NCBI RefSeq assembly: GCF_011682175.1
Contig: NZ_WHJG01000012.1
Span: 103,334-167,333, forward strand
Direction: 5' to 3'
From: Massilia frigida
Lineage (GTDB): Bacteria; Pseudomonadota; Gammaproteobacteria; Burkholderiales; Burkholderiaceae_D
DNA: 64,000 nucleotides
This document shows positions 29,184 through 38,826 of this stretch, piece by piece. A program made the position numbers and the translations under genes. The notes under the pieces were generated by a model that ran no database searches, was not told the origin of the DNA, and was given only the letters and a program-made list of their open reading frames with translations. Every line of letters begins with the position of its first letter. The stretch's first letter is position 1.

Positions 29184-30113
29184 TCAGACGAAGGCCAGGT
29201 CGTGCTGCAGGATCAGGTGATCGAGCCAGTCGTCGCTGTGGCCGAAGCGGTAGCCCAGCTGCGCGGCGCGCGCGGTATCCATCATATATGGGGCCGGGTA
29301 GTCGAAGGGACTCAGTTCGCCGGCCGGCACCGGCGGTTTGACGGGCAGGGCGCGCACCGGCACGTCGAGCAGCATGCCGATGCGCTGGTACAGGTCGAAT
29401 GCGGACAGGCCGCCGTCGCAGGCCGCGTTGACCGGTCCCAGGAAGTCCTGGGCGCCGGCCCACAGCAGGAAATTGCTGGTGCCCTGGGCGCTCATGAAGG
29501 AGCTGGCGGCGGCCGCATTCGCGTAGCGCAGCGGCGCGTGCTGGCGCACCAGGTCGACGTAATGGGCCAGGCGCCCGGTAAAGTCTTCCGCCCCGGCCAG
29601 CACGTGGCCGATGCGCACCGTTACCAGCGGCAGCGAGCCGTCGCGGTACAGATAGGCTTCGGCCTGGAGTTTACCCATCACGTAGCTCTGGGTGGCGAGC
29701 CGGGTGTCGTGCCACGGGTAGCGCGTGTCGATCGGCTGGGCGAGCATATTGATGTCGTCTTCCGCGAACGGCGCATCCTGGCGGCCGAGCAGATCGCGGT
29801 AGACGTCGATGGTGGAGGCGACGATGTAGCGTTTGACCTTGCCGGCGAAGACCTTGACGGCGATGGCCGCGTCCAGGGGGCTGTAGCACATCTGGTCGTA
29901 GACGATGTCGTAGCCGCCGGTGGCGGCGAAGGCGGCGCGCATGGCATGTTCGCTGCGGCGGTCGACCCGGATGCGGGCGATGCGCGCGCCGAACGGGTCG
30001 GCGGTGATGCCGCGCGTGGCAATCGTCACCTGGTGACCCGCGTTAAGCAAACGCTGCACCAGCAGCTTGCCGAAGTAGCGGGTACCGCCTATCACCAATA
30101 TATTCTTGCGCAT
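29184..30113 (-). CDS. NAD-dependent epimerase/dehydratase-like protein
   Basis: A 309-residue extended short-chain dehydrogenase-like protein. The Rossmann motif VIGGTRYFGK is at the N-terminus and is followed by ITADPFGARIARIRVDRR. A canonical YxxxK is not obvious, so it may bind NAD(P) for a non-epimerase role; similar proteins are annotated as NAD-dependent epimerases or reductases. ATG at 30113 is chosen because AAGG lies seven bases upstream and the longer version adds only an unstructured stretch. A LysR gene is divergent across a 104-base gap and is the likely regulator. Confidence 0.82.
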   Translation of the reverse strand: MRKNILVIGGTRYFGKLLVQRLLNAGHQVTIATRGITADPFGARIARIRVDRRSEHAMRAAFAATGGYDIVYDQMCYSPLDAAIAVKVFAGKVKRYIVASTIDVYRDLLGRQDAPFAEDDINMLAQPIDTRYPWHDTRLATQSYVMGKLQAEAYLYRDGSLPLVTVRIGHVLAGAEDFTGRLAHYVDLVRQHAPLRYANAAAASSFMSAQGTSNFLLWAGAQDFLGPVNAACDGGLSAFDLYQRIGMLLDVPVRALPVKPPVPAGELSPFDYPAPYMMDTARAAQLGYRFGHSDDWLDHLILQHDLAFV

Positions 30114-30217
30114 CGCATTCCCTTGTTGATTCCAGTATATTTTCTGCTTAGTATGGCGATTCAACAACCGAGAAAAATTGAACCGATGAGCAAGAAAATC
30201 TTATTCATGGAATATGC

Positions 30218-31120
30218 ATGAAGCCATTGCGCACGCTTTCCGGGCTGCTGGACTTCGACTGCGCGGCGCGCTGGGGCAGCTTCAAGCTGGCGGCCCAGGA
30301 GCTGCACAAGACGCCGGCGGCGATCAGCCAGCAGGTCAAGCAGCTTGAAGAAAACCTGGGTTTTTCCCTGTTCATCCGTCATGCGCGCCATGTGACCTTG
30401 ACCGCCAAGGGCCAGGAACTGGCGGTGCTGGTGGCGCGCATGCTGGCCGAACTGCGCGCCAAGATCGGCGCGCTGCAAGGCGGCGACGAGGAATCGGTGC
30501 TGCGCATCTCGACCACCCATTCGTTCGCGATCAAGTGGCTGGTGCCGCGCATGCACCGGTTTACCAAGCTGTATCCGGAACTCGATATCCGGCTCGACTC
30601 GAACGATGCGCCGGTCGACCTGGAAGACGACAGCAGCGACGTGGCGGTGCGTTACGGGCCGGTGGGCGATGGCGACCCGGCGCTGCTGTTTCGCGAGCGC
30701 CTGATCGCCGTCTACAGTCCGGACCTGCTGGCGCCGGGCCAGGCCGAACTGACCCTGGCCGACCTGCCCAATTTCCCGCTGCTGTACGAAAATTCGACCG
30801 AGTCCTGGCTCCAGCTGCTCAACGAGAACAAGGCCCTGAAGGGTAAATACGATTTTTCGCGCGGGTACAGCCACTGGGGCGTGCTGGCGCAGGCGGCGGT
30901 GGCGGGGCAGGGGATCGCGCTGGTGGCGTACGGGATCGCGTTCCAGGATATCCTGAAAGGGTCGCTGCGGCAGATCAATTGCCGCAGTGCGCCATTCGGT
31001 AGCGGCTACCGCTTCCTGGTCAACCGCAGCAAGGAGAACATGCCGAAGGTGCAGCGCTTCCGCGCCTGGCTGGTGGCGGAAATGAACGAGATGCAGCGCG
31101 CGCTCGATCAGATCGGGTAA
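30218..31120 (+). CDS. LysR-family regulator (GcvA-like)
   Basis: A 300-residue LysR-type transcription factor. The winged helix-turn-helix is at residues ~6-65 (FDCAARWGSFKLAAQEL, then TPAAISQQVKQLEENLG), and the effector domain follows from about residue 95. The sequence ISTTHSFAIKWLVPRM matches GcvA-like LysR regulators. It is divergently oriented to the epimerase-like gene ending its promoter region at 30113, the usual arrangement for a LysR protein and its target. The effector is unknown. Confidence 0.9.
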   Translation: MKPLRTLSGLLDFDCAARWGSFKLAAQELHKTPAAISQQVKQLEENLGFSLFIRHARHVTLTAKGQELAVLVARMLAELRAKIGALQGGDEESVLRISTTHSFAIKWLVPRMHRFTKLYPELDIRLDSNDAPVDLEDDSSDVAVRYGPVGDGDPALLFRERLIAVYSPDLLAPGQAELTLADLPNFPLLYENSTESWLQLLNENKALKGKYDFSRGYSHWGVLAQAAVAGQGIALVAYGIAFQDILKGSLRQINCRSAPFGSGYRFLVNRSKENMPKVQRFRAWLVAEMNEMQRALDQIG

Positions 31121-31123
31121 ACG

Positions 31124-31151
31124 ACAACGGCGGCCCGCGGGCCGCCGTTGT
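31124..31151. terminator. Bidirectional hairpin between lysR and the peptide transporter
   Basis: A perfect 13-bp inverted repeat, ACAACGGCGGCCC and GGGCCGCCGTTGT, with a 2-base centre, located between two convergent genes (ends at 31120 and 31169). There is no T run, so it may act as a weak or factor-assisted terminator for both. Confidence 0.7.
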
Positions 31152-31168
31152 TCATGGTGCTACAGCGC

Positions 31169-32707
31169 TTACTTCACGCCGTGCATCAGTTTCTGGATCT
31201 GTGGTGCGAGCAGGAACAGCAGTACGCCACCAGCCATCAGCCACCAGAATCCCTGCGTGTAGCCGTTCAGCGCCGACGCGATCGACATGCCCGATTCGCC
31301 GCTGACACTGCTGGCGAAGATGCCGGACAGGTTATTGCCGATCCCGGTCGAGAGGAACCAGCCGCCCATGCCCAGGCCGACCAGGCGCGTTGGCGCCAGC
31401 TTGGTGACCATCGACAGGCCGATCGGGGACAGGCACAGCTCACCGATCGACTGCACCCAGTAGACGGCGAACAGGGTCCAGAACGGGATCTTGCCGTAGG
31501 TAGGATCGACCAGATGGGTCAGCGCGTACATCAGCAGGCCGAAAGCGAGGCCGTTGAAAATGATACCCAGGCCGAATTTACGCGGAATCGACGGATTGAC
31601 GTTGGCCTTGCCCATGGCAACCCAGACCCATGCGATGATCGGAGCGCAGGCGATGATGGCCACCGAGTTCACGCTCTGGAACCAGGCGGTCGGGAATTCG
31701 GTCATGCCGAATGGCGCGGTGATGAAGGACAGCGCACCCTTGCGGTCGACGATGCTCTCGGCCAGGAAGGTGAACGAGCTGCCAGCCTGCTCGAAGAACA
31801 TCCAGAACAGGATGTTAAAGGCGAAGATGATCATCATGGCGAAGGTCTTGTCGCGCGCGATTTTGCCGTCGCGGATACCTTCGGCGATCAGCATGCCGGC
31901 CAGGATCAGGAACAGGATCGTGAGAACGACCTGCAGATTGTTGGCGCCGGCCTTGAGCAGGAAATACATCAGCGGAATGACCAGCAGGGCGCCGGCGACC
32001 ACCATGAGCATGCGTTTCGGGCTGTTGTCTTCCGCTGGTGGGGCGCCGATACCCTTGAGGGTGGCGCGGCCGAAGAAGAACCATACCAGGCTGATCAGCA
32101 TGCCGATACCGGAAGCGAAGAACACGACCTTGTAGGCCGGGATGTCGCCGGTGTTGAACACTTTCTGGGCCAGCACCTGGGTGAAGATCGGAGCGAGGAA
32201 TGCGCCGGCGTTGATGCCCATGTAGAAAATGGTGAAGCCGGAATCGCGGCGGGTGTCGTTCAGTGCGTACAGCTTGCCGACCATGGTCGAGATGTTCGGT
32301 TTGAACAGGCCGTTACCGACGATGATGGTGGCCAGGCCGAGCTTGAACACATCTTCGTTAGGGACCGTGATGGCGAACAGGCCGGCTGCCATGAAGGCGG
32401 CGCCGATCAGGATCGAACGCTGGTAGCCGATCACTTTGTCGGCGACATAGCCGCCGAAGACGGCGCCGGCGTATACCAGCGCGAGATAGGAGCCATAGGT
32501 CAGGTTGGCCGCCTGCTGGCCGCTGGCGTCGCCCCCGTAGAACTGCGTGACTATATATAGCACGAGCGCCCAGCGGATGCCATAGAAAGCAAAACGCTCC
32601 CAGAATTCGGTCATGAACAACATCCAGAGCGGACTTGGATGACCCAAGATCTGCTTGAACTCCGGGATTACAACTTCCTGGTGGGGTGTGGTAGCGGCAC
32701 CGCTCAT
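31169..32707 (-). CDS. POT-family proton-coupled di/tripeptide transporter
   Basis: A 512-residue MFS protein of the proton-dependent oligopeptide transporter (PTR2/DtpA) family. The family N-terminal signature MTEFWERFAFYGIRWALVLY is present, with the ExxER proton-coupling motif readable as EFWERF. Fourteen hydrophobic helices are evident. ATG at 32707 (MSGAATTPHQE) is preceded by AGGAG about eight bases ahead, which decides against the longer version. It imports small peptides. The second peptide transporter in the window (OPT, 24508) is unrelated in sequence. Confidence 0.93.
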   Translation of the reverse strand: MSGAATTPHQEVVIPEFKQILGHPSPLWMLFMTEFWERFAFYGIRWALVLYIVTQFYGGDASGQQAANLTYGSYLALVYAGAVFGGYVADKVIGYQRSILIGAAFMAAGLFAITVPNEDVFKLGLATIIVGNGLFKPNISTMVGKLYALNDTRRDSGFTIFYMGINAGAFLAPIFTQVLAQKVFNTGDIPAYKVVFFASGIGMLISLVWFFFGRATLKGIGAPPAEDNSPKRMLMVVAGALLVIPLMYFLLKAGANNLQVVLTILFLILAGMLIAEGIRDGKIARDKTFAMMIIFAFNILFWMFFEQAGSSFTFLAESIVDRKGALSFITAPFGMTEFPTAWFQSVNSVAIIACAPIIAWVWVAMGKANVNPSIPRKFGLGIIFNGLAFGLLMYALTHLVDPTYGKIPFWTLFAVYWVQSIGELCLSPIGLSMVTKLAPTRLVGLGMGGWFLSTGIGNNLSGIFASSVSGESGMSIASALNGYTQGFWWLMAGGVLLFLLAPQIQKLMHGVK

Positions 32708-32959
32708 GCGGTTTCTCCTGAATATGGTTATGGTTGGATAAATCATATGGACAGCCGTGGCTCGTGACCCCGGATTTCCAATAGGGTCGCATTTTAATGT
32801 AAATCGACTACGCCCAGCGAATTTTTGCCAGATGTGCTAATTAAGCCATGAAACGAGGCGGCGCAAGCACAGAGGAACTTGTGCCCCCAAGAGCGGCGAG
32901 TTGTCGTATATTGGCATTGCAGGCTTGTTTGTTACACAGAATCGAAAAGGATTTGTACT

Positions 32960-34330
32960 ATGGAACATGACGTTGTCGATACCCTGATTTCGCCGGAAGG
33001 CCAGCTGGAAGTGCTCTCGAAAGCCGAAGTCTATAAGCTGCTCGACACCAGCCAGGGCGGCCTGTATCAAATCTTCCGCAACTGCGCACTGGCGGTCCTG
33101 AACTGCGGCAGCACCATCGACGATGGAAAAGAACTGCTGGAACGTTATAAATCCTTCGATATCAGCATCGTGCAGCGCGAGCGCGGCATCAAGCTGGAGA
33201 TCCGGGGCGCCCCGGCGATTGCCTTCGTCGATGGCAAAATGATCAAGGGCATCCACGAGCACCTGTTCGCGGTGCTGCGCGACATTATTTTCATCAGCAG
33301 CGAAGTGACGGACAATCCCAAGTTCGACATGTCGCGCACGGAAGGCATCACCGATTCGGTGTTCCATATCTTGCGCAACGCCAATGTGCTGCAGCCGCAG
33401 CGCAACCCGAACCTGGTGGTGTGCTGGGGTGGGCACTCGATCAACCGGATCGAATACAACTATTCCAAGGAAGTCGGCTACCAGATGGGCTTGCGCGACC
33501 TCGACATTTGCACCGGCTGCGGCCCGGGCGCGATGAAGGGGCCGATGAAAGGGGCCACCATCGGCCACGCCAAGCAGCGCCTGGCGGGCGGGCGCTACCT
33601 GGGCATTTCGGAGCCGGGCATCATCGCCGCCGAATCGCCCAATCCGATCGTCAACGACCTGGTGATCATGCCGGATATCGAAAAGCGGCTCGAAGCGTTC
33701 GTGCGCACGGGACACGGGATCATCGTGTTCCCGGGCGGCGCCGGCACCGCCGAAGAGATTTTGTACATTCTCGGCATCCTGCTCCATCCGGACAATGCCG
33801 ACATGCCGTATCCGCTCATTTTCACGGGACCGGAGACGGCGCGCGACTATTTCATCCAGATTAACCAGTTCATCGCCGATACCCTGGGCGAGGAAGCGCA
33901 GAAACGCTACAAGATCATCATCGACGATCCGGAAATGGTGGCCAAGGAGATGCAGCTGGGGATTCGCCAGGTGCGCGAATTCCGCAAAGCGCGCAGCGAT
34001 GCCTATTATTTCAACTGGCTGCTCAAGATCGACGAGGAATTCCAGCGTCCGTTCCGGCCGACGCACGAAAACATGCGCAACCTCTCCCTGCACAAGAACC
34101 AGGAAAAGCATCTGCTGGCGGCCAACCTGCGGCGCGCGTTTTCGGGCGTGGTGGCGGGTAACGTCAAGGATGAGGGCATCCGCGCAATCGAGAAATTCGG
34201 GCACTTCGAAATCCACGGCGACGCCGCCATCATGGGACCGATGGATGCGCTGCTGTCGTCGTTCGTCGCGCAAAGCCGGATGAAATTGCCGGGCAAGGCT
34301 TATACGCCTTGTTACCGTGTGATTACCTAA
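32960..34330 (+). CDS. ppnN: Nucleotide 5'-monophosphate nucleosidase PpnN
   Basis: A 456-residue protein of the size of E. coli PpnN (YgdH), which hydrolyses pyrimidine and purine 5'-monophosphates to ribose 5-phosphate and base, and is stimulated by (p)ppGpp. The central LOG-type lysine-decarboxylase-like fold shows GCGPGAMKGPMKGATIGHA and the PGGxGT motif (FPGGAGTAEEI). N- and C-terminal extensions match the family layout. ATG at 32960 has AAAGG nine bases upstream; the upstream open frame is not used. Confidence 0.9.
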   Translation: MEHDVVDTLISPEGQLEVLSKAEVYKLLDTSQGGLYQIFRNCALAVLNCGSTIDDGKELLERYKSFDISIVQRERGIKLEIRGAPAIAFVDGKMIKGIHEHLFAVLRDIIFISSEVTDNPKFDMSRTEGITDSVFHILRNANVLQPQRNPNLVVCWGGHSINRIEYNYSKEVGYQMGLRDLDICTGCGPGAMKGPMKGATIGHAKQRLAGGRYLGISEPGIIAAESPNPIVNDLVIMPDIEKRLEAFVRTGHGIIVFPGGAGTAEEILYILGILLHPDNADMPYPLIFTGPETARDYFIQINQFIADTLGEEAQKRYKIIIDDPEMVAKEMQLGIRQVREFRKARSDAYYFNWLLKIDEEFQRPFRPTHENMRNLSLHKNQEKHLLAANLRRAFSGVVAGNVKDEGIRAIEKFGHFEIHGDAAIMGPMDALLSSFVAQSRMKLPGKAYTPCYRVIT

Positions 34331-34379
34331 GCTGCATGGTGCGCGCCGGCCGGCGCGCACCACTTTGCATTCGTGCGCG

Positions 34380-36470
34380 TCACTCGAACTTTTTGACAAA
34401 GCCCACGTAGATGCGCCGGGCGAGGAAATGATCGTAGCCGTCCTGGCGGAAGGTGCTCGCAGCGGTGCGGTAGGTGCGCTTGCTGCCATCGAAGATATCG
34501 CTGGCGTTGACCGTCAGGCTGAGCGTCTTGCTCAACTGGCGCTTCCAGCTCAGGTTCACATTGCTGGTCGCGCCATGCCGGCCGAGTGGCGTGATTGCCG
34601 ACGACTGGCCATGCGCGTCGAGCGACAGATTGTCTGGTCCTGCGCTGTAACTTGCCCTCAGGTTGATATATCCAGCGATGCCGTCCTGGCGCACAGCACC
34701 ATACAAATCGGGGGTGGACAGCACCACGCGATAGGCGCCGCCATCCATGCCCAGACTCAGCTTCGCATCGGGCGTCCAATCGAGAGAGCCTGTGACGCCT
34801 GCCGAGCGCGCCTGCCCGCCATTCTGCTTTGAGGTGACCAGCACGTTGTCGGCGAAACTGCGCGCATCGGCCACCGTATCGCGGCTGGTTCGGTAGAAGG
34901 TACTCGCACTGCCGCTCAGATGCTCCATGTCCGCGTTGGCGCCGATCTCCCATGAGGTCAGAAGCTGCGGCTTGAGGCCGGGATTGCCCCGGCTGAGGTT
35001 TTGCGCATCGACGTAGGTGGTGAACGGATTCAGATCGCGCGGATCGGGCCTCTGCAGGCTGCGCCGATAGCTGAGCGTCAGGTCGGCTTCGTCGCTGGCG
35101 GCATACTTCAGGTGCAGGCTGGGATTGAATGCCTGCCAGCGTCCTGTCTGCATGGCGCCGTCTGCCGGTCTGACCCGAAGCGCCATGCGCTCCATCCGTC
35201 CGCCCAAAAGCGCTTCCCATTTCCCATGCCTGATCTGGTCGGTGAGATAGGCGGCACTGAGCGTGGTGGCCACGGCATAGCCATTGGTCGTCTCGGGATC
35301 GGGCGTCTCCGCTCCCGTCGCACGGTCGACCGACGCCTGATAGTTATGGAGGTCGTTGACCTGGTCCTGGATATCGAGGCCCATGCCCCACTGGCCGTGA
35401 GCGGACGCGCGGCTCCAGTCGAGGGTGGCCTGGTCGAGGTGGCGCGCCGACCTGGTGGCACCGCGACTGTAGCTGGTGGCGCGCGCCGGTTCGACGAATA
35501 CATCGCTGAATGACTTGTCGATCAGGCCTTTCGTATGGCTGCGCTGGACCATCGCCTTGAGCGCGCTCCCCTTGTCCTGGTGGCTGTAATTGAGGCTGGC
35601 GCTGTCGTCGGCCTGCTCATTGGGGCCGTAGGAGATGCGATGAAAGATGGTCTGGCCGGCACCGTCGCGGGCCACGTTCAGCGTGTCGTGCAGCGGACGC
35701 GAACCCCGGTCATTATATTTCACCGACAGGCTCAGGCTATCTGTGTCGCTGAGGGCGACATCGACGCCCAGTGCCGCACTGTGGACTTTGCGGCGCACGA
35801 ATATCTCCGAGGTCTGCACGGTCGTTCCGGTTTGCCCGCTGAGAGGATTATTCCACTCGACTGCCGACCGGCGGAATTTTTGCGTGCCGTCGCGGCGATA
35901 CGCCAGGTTGCCGTGCACGCTGATATCCTTGCTGGTCAGGTCGCCCGATGTGCCGACATTCCACAGGCCGTGGTCGGCGGCGCTGGCCTGCATCTGCGCG
36001 CGCGCACCCGCTTTGCGGTTGCGCTTCAAGACGATATTGAGGATCGCCCCGCCATTGGCGTTGTAGGCGGCGGACGGATTGGTGATCACTTCGATGCTGG
36101 CGATGTCGGCGCCGCTCATGGTTTGCAGCGCCACCGCCCGCTCATCGCCCGACAACATCGCCGTCGGCTTGCCGTCGACCAGGACCGTGACCTGGGTATT
36201 TCCCTTGACCGAAATCTGGCCGTCGGCCGTCACCGCGACCTCGGGCGTCGACTGCAACACGTCCTGGGCGCTACCGTTGGCCGCCCTTGGCATGCTGGAC
36301 ACGTCATGGACAGTCTTGTCGATCTTTTTGACGACCGGCGCTTTCTTGCCTGTCACGGTCACCGTCGCGACTTCGGCATCGTCAGCGCGCGTTGGCGCTG
36401 GCTGCGCGGCCAGCCCGAACAGGATCAGGGAGAGTGCGGTCCTGGACAGGGAGCGTGGATCGAAATACAT
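34380..36470 (-). CDS. TonB-dependent outer-membrane receptor
   Basis: A 696-residue outer-membrane receptor. The signal peptide is SLILFGLAAQPAPTRADD, and the mature N-terminus begins near a TonB-box-like stretch (VATVTVTGKK). The plug domain follows (IDKTVHDVSS ... VEVITNPSAAYNANGGAIL, with the usual NANGG turn), then a beta-barrel that fits the PF14905 outer-membrane protein family and ends in phenylalanine (GFVKKFE). Receptors of this type import peptides, siderophores or carbohydrate-linked molecules. The adjacent genes do not fix the ligand. Confidence 0.9.
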   Translation of the reverse strand: MYFDPRSLSRTALSLILFGLAAQPAPTRADDAEVATVTVTGKKAPVVKKIDKTVHDVSSMPRAANGSAQDVLQSTPEVAVTADGQISVKGNTQVTVLVDGKPTAMLSGDERAVALQTMSGADIASIEVITNPSAAYNANGGAILNIVLKRNRKAGARAQMQASAADHGLWNVGTSGDLTSKDISVHGNLAYRRDGTQKFRRSAVEWNNPLSGQTGTTVQTSEIFVRRKVHSAALGVDVALSDTDSLSLSVKYNDRGSRPLHDTLNVARDGAGQTIFHRISYGPNEQADDSASLNYSHQDKGSALKAMVQRSHTKGLIDKSFSDVFVEPARATSYSRGATRSARHLDQATLDWSRASAHGQWGMGLDIQDQVNDLHNYQASVDRATGAETPDPETTNGYAVATTLSAAYLTDQIRHGKWEALLGGRMERMALRVRPADGAMQTGRWQAFNPSLHLKYAASDEADLTLSYRRSLQRPDPRDLNPFTTYVDAQNLSRGNPGLKPQLLTSWEIGANADMEHLSGSASTFYRTSRDTVADARSFADNVLVTSKQNGGQARSAGVTGSLDWTPDAKLSLGMDGGAYRVVLSTPDLYGAVRQDGIAGYINLRASYSAGPDNLSLDAHGQSSAITPLGRHGATSNVNLSWKRQLSKTLSLTVNASDIFDGSKRTYRTAASTFRQDGYDHFLARRIYVGFVKKFE

Positions 36471-36565
36471 GCCGGCATTTTAACGTTTCCACGATGTCAA
36501 CGGGCGAATTTCGAGTGCCGCCCGCTGGCATTTTTGGCTGCGCACACGCTTTGGCGAGCCGAATT

Positions 36566-36856
36566 TTACAACTGGCTGGCATAGCGGCCTGACGGCGGCT
36601 CCAGCAGGCAGGCGGCAATGGCGTCCCATCCGCCGGAGGCGCTCAGCGTCTCGATGTGCTTCTTGTGCGCCTGTTCGCTGTCCCACTGCTCGACCAGCGT
36701 GAACACGGCCGGATCGTCGCTGGCGCGGAAGATGCTCACCCCGCGGCAGCCGGCAACGGTGGGCAGCTCGCGCTTGACGCCATCGAGCATCGCGCGGAAG
36801 TCGGATGCGGCCTCGGGCCGGGTGGTGAATGTGATGATGAAGGTGGTGCCGGTCAT
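36566..36856 (-). CDS. Antibiotic biosynthesis monooxygenase (ABM)-type protein
   Basis: A 96-residue ferredoxin-like ABM domain protein. Family pattern: FIITFTTRPEAASDFRAMLD, then GCRGVSIFRASDDPAVFTLVEQWDS, then HIETLSASG. Members bind and oxidise aromatic or hydrophobic molecules, or act in redox stress. ATG at 36856 is preferred to a GTG six codons upstream. It lies about 96 bases downstream of the araC gene on the same strand and may be part of the sigJ-araC-abm unit. Confidence 0.8.
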   Translation of the reverse strand: MTGTTFIITFTTRPEAASDFRAMLDGVKRELPTVAGCRGVSIFRASDDPAVFTLVEQWDSEQAHKKHIETLSASGGWDAIAACLLEPPSGRYASQL

Positions 36857-36952
36857 GGTTGCGTCGCTTTGCACAGGTTGGTCGCGGCCGCGAATCGGCC
36901 GTACCCATACGATAGGCGCTGGCGCGCGGCGCCGCCAGCGCCCGGGCTGCGC

Positions 36953-37870
36953 TTATATTGACTGGGCCTGCTGACTTGCGAGCTGGCGCGCGTATTGCGC
37001 CGGCGGGGCCCCGTAGCGGCGCTTGAATTCGCGCGTGAAGTGCGCGGCGCTGTCGAAGCCCGTCATGGCGGCCACCTCGCCGGGCCGCTTGCCGCCGGCC
37101 AGCAGCAGCACCCGTGCCTCGTCGAGGCGCGTATTGCGCAAAAAATGCATCGGCGCCAGTCCGGCCACCTCGCGGAAGGTGTGGGCGAAGTGCGAGGGAC
37201 TCATCGCCACGGCGCCAGCCAGTTCGGCGATGTCCAGCGGGCGGCGGAAGTGCTGCTGTATCAGTTGCACCGCTTTCTGGATGCGGGCCGCCGAACGCTT
37301 GATCGCGGCGGCATCGCGGATGGCGCCCGCAGCGCCGGACCTGAGCAGGCGCACGATGATCTCTTCGACGATCAGCGGCGCGATGGTGGCGCGGTCGACT
37401 GGGTGGTCGGTCGCCGGCAGCAGGCGCGTGAACGCGTCGAGCACGCGCCCGTCGACCGGCGCGACGTAGTTCGGGGTCGTCTGCGCAGTGGACGGCGGCG
37501 CGGCGCCGGCCAGCGCGATGAAGGTCTTCACCAGCAGGTCGGGCGGCAGGTCCATATGGATCGCGAGATACGGACGGCCCGGGCTGGCCTCGACCACGGT
37601 GCCTTCGCAGCGGGTTTCGGCGCCGAGCACGAGGCAGCTCATCTCGTCGTAAGCGAGCGTGCTGGCGCCGAGGCGGGCGCTCTTGCGGCCCTGAAGAACG
37701 ACCACGATGCCCGGCGCCAGCGTCTGGGTTTTGTCGTAGCGGACCGGGGTCGAAAAGCGGTAGTAGCGCAGGCCAGGCCAGATGGAATCGGTGCGCCCTT
37801 CGTTCACGGCGCGCGCGGCGACCATGCCGCGCAGGCACGCCAGGGATGTCGAACCGGCGTCGGCGTTCAC
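36953..37870 (-). CDS. AraC-family transcription regulator
   Basis: A 305-residue AraC/XylS protein. The N-terminal ~180 residues match the AraC-type N-terminus (RYYRFSTPVRYDKTQTLAPG), and the C-terminal two helix-turn-helix units are clear: DIAELAGAVAMSPSHFAHTF and RPGEVAAMTGFDSAAHFTRE. The long open frame upstream is a shadow. GTG at 37870 overlaps the sigma-factor stop (GTGA), which decides the start and indicates translational coupling with it. The inducer is unknown. Confidence 0.85.
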   Translation of the reverse strand: MNADAGSTSLACLRGMVAARAVNEGRTDSIWPGLRYYRFSTPVRYDKTQTLAPGIVVVLQGRKSARLGASTLAYDEMSCLVLGAETRCEGTVVEASPGRPYLAIHMDLPPDLLVKTFIALAGAAPPSTAQTTPNYVAPVDGRVLDAFTRLLPATDHPVDRATIAPLIVEEIIVRLLRSGAAGAIRDAAAIKRSAARIQKAVQLIQQHFRRPLDIAELAGAVAMSPSHFAHTFREVAGLAPMHFLRNTRLDEARVLLLAGGKRPGEVAAMTGFDSAAHFTREFKRRYGAPPAQYARQLASQQAQSI

Positions 37871-38736
37871 GAAGCGTGCACCAGTTTGTCGGGATTGCGC
37901 ACCACGTAGATTGCAGCAATCCTGCCATCTTCCATATCGAACGACATGGTCGAATCGAGCTTGCCGTCGACAAGGCGCAGCAGGCCGGCCTCGCCGTTGA
38001 TGGTCGCGTGTTCGAAGGTGGTGGCGGCGCCATGCTTGCGTGCCATGCTTTCGTAGAAGCGCGCGATCTTGTCGGCGCCGCGCACGACGTTGATCGTGGC
38101 CGAGACCTTGCCGCCGCCGTCGGCGCGGAAGGTGGCATCCGGCACGAACAGCTGCGCCAGTTGCGCGCGCTCGCCGCTTTGCGCGGCCGTCACGAAGCGC
38201 CCCAGCAGCTCCATGTGGGCCGCATCGCTGACCGCAAAGCGCGGCTTGTCGGCGCGCACCCGTTCGCGCGCGCGGTGCAGCAGCTGGCGGCAGGCCGCTT
38301 CGGTCTTGTCGACGGCGGCGGCGATATCGGCGTAGTCGCAGTCGAACACCTCGTGCAGCAGGAATACCGCGCGCTCTTCGGGGCCGAGGCGCTCGAGCAT
38401 GAGCATGAAGGCCATCGATACGTCGCCGGCCAGTTCCAGGCGCGACTCGGGCAAGTCGCTCGCGCGCGTGACGATGGGTTCCGCCAGCCACGGGCCGATG
38501 TACGCTTCGCGTTCGGCGATGGCGCTGCGCAGGCGGTCGATGCACAGGCGCGTGGTCACGGTGACCAGCCAGGCATCGGTGCTGGCGAGGTCGGCGCGCG
38601 CGTCGTTGGCGTTCCAGCGCAGCCATGCATCCTGCACGGCGTCGTCGGCATCGGCGCGCGAGCCGAGCATGCGGTAGGCGATGCCGAACAGGCGTGGACG
38701 GAGCTGGTGGAATTGGCGGGTGAAGGTGTCGTTCAT
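37867..38736 (-). CDS. sigJ: ECF41-type RNA polymerase sigma factor (SigJ-like)
   Basis: A 289-residue extracytoplasmic-function sigma factor. Sigma region 2 is readable in QFHQLRPRLFGIAYRMLGSR and region 4 in LHEVFDCDYADIAAAVDKTE. A C-terminal ~110-residue NTF2/SnoaL-like domain follows (FVTAAQSGERAQLAQLFVPD), diagnostic of group ECF41, which controls itself through this domain rather than through a classic anti-sigma factor. ECF41 genes normally lie next to a carboxymuconolactone decarboxylase-like (AhpD-type) gene. That is exactly the case here, with a matching promoter in front of it at 38753. The following araC gene overlaps its stop. Confidence 0.92.
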   Translation of the reverse strand: MNDTFTRQFHQLRPRLFGIAYRMLGSRADADDAVQDAWLRWNANDARADLASTDAWLVTVTTRLCIDRLRSAIAEREAYIGPWLAEPIVTRASDLPESRLELAGDVSMAFMLMLERLGPEERAVFLLHEVFDCDYADIAAAVDKTEAACRQLLHRARERVRADKPRFAVSDAAHMELLGRFVTAAQSGERAQLAQLFVPDATFRADGGGKVSATINVVRGADKIARFYESMARKHGAATTFEHATINGEAGLLRLVDGKLDSTMSFDMEDGRIAAIYVVRNPDKLVHAS

Positions 38737-38752
38737 TCTTTTTGAGGAAAGC

Positions 38753-38779
38753 TGTCACAAACCGTGCGGAGGATTCGTC
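38753..38779 (+). promoter_or_regulatory. ECF41-type promoter (TGTCACA...CGTC)
   Basis: TGTCACA at 38753-38759 and CGTC at 38776-38779 with a 16-base spacer match the target-promoter pattern reported for ECF41 sigma factors. It sits upstream of the AhpD-like gene at 38827, divergent from sigJ. Confidence 0.75.
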
Positions 38780-38826
38780 TAATGATTGTAAGGCCAACCA
38801 GTCAACATCACCAAAAAGGAATCAGC

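Noticed and set aside
36953..38797. A 614-codon open frame on the minus strand across the araC and sigma-factor genes
   Set aside because: Only its last ~305 codons look like protein (AraC family); the upstream part is arginine/alanine-rich and overlaps the sigma-factor gene in another frame. The GTGA overlap gives the real start.
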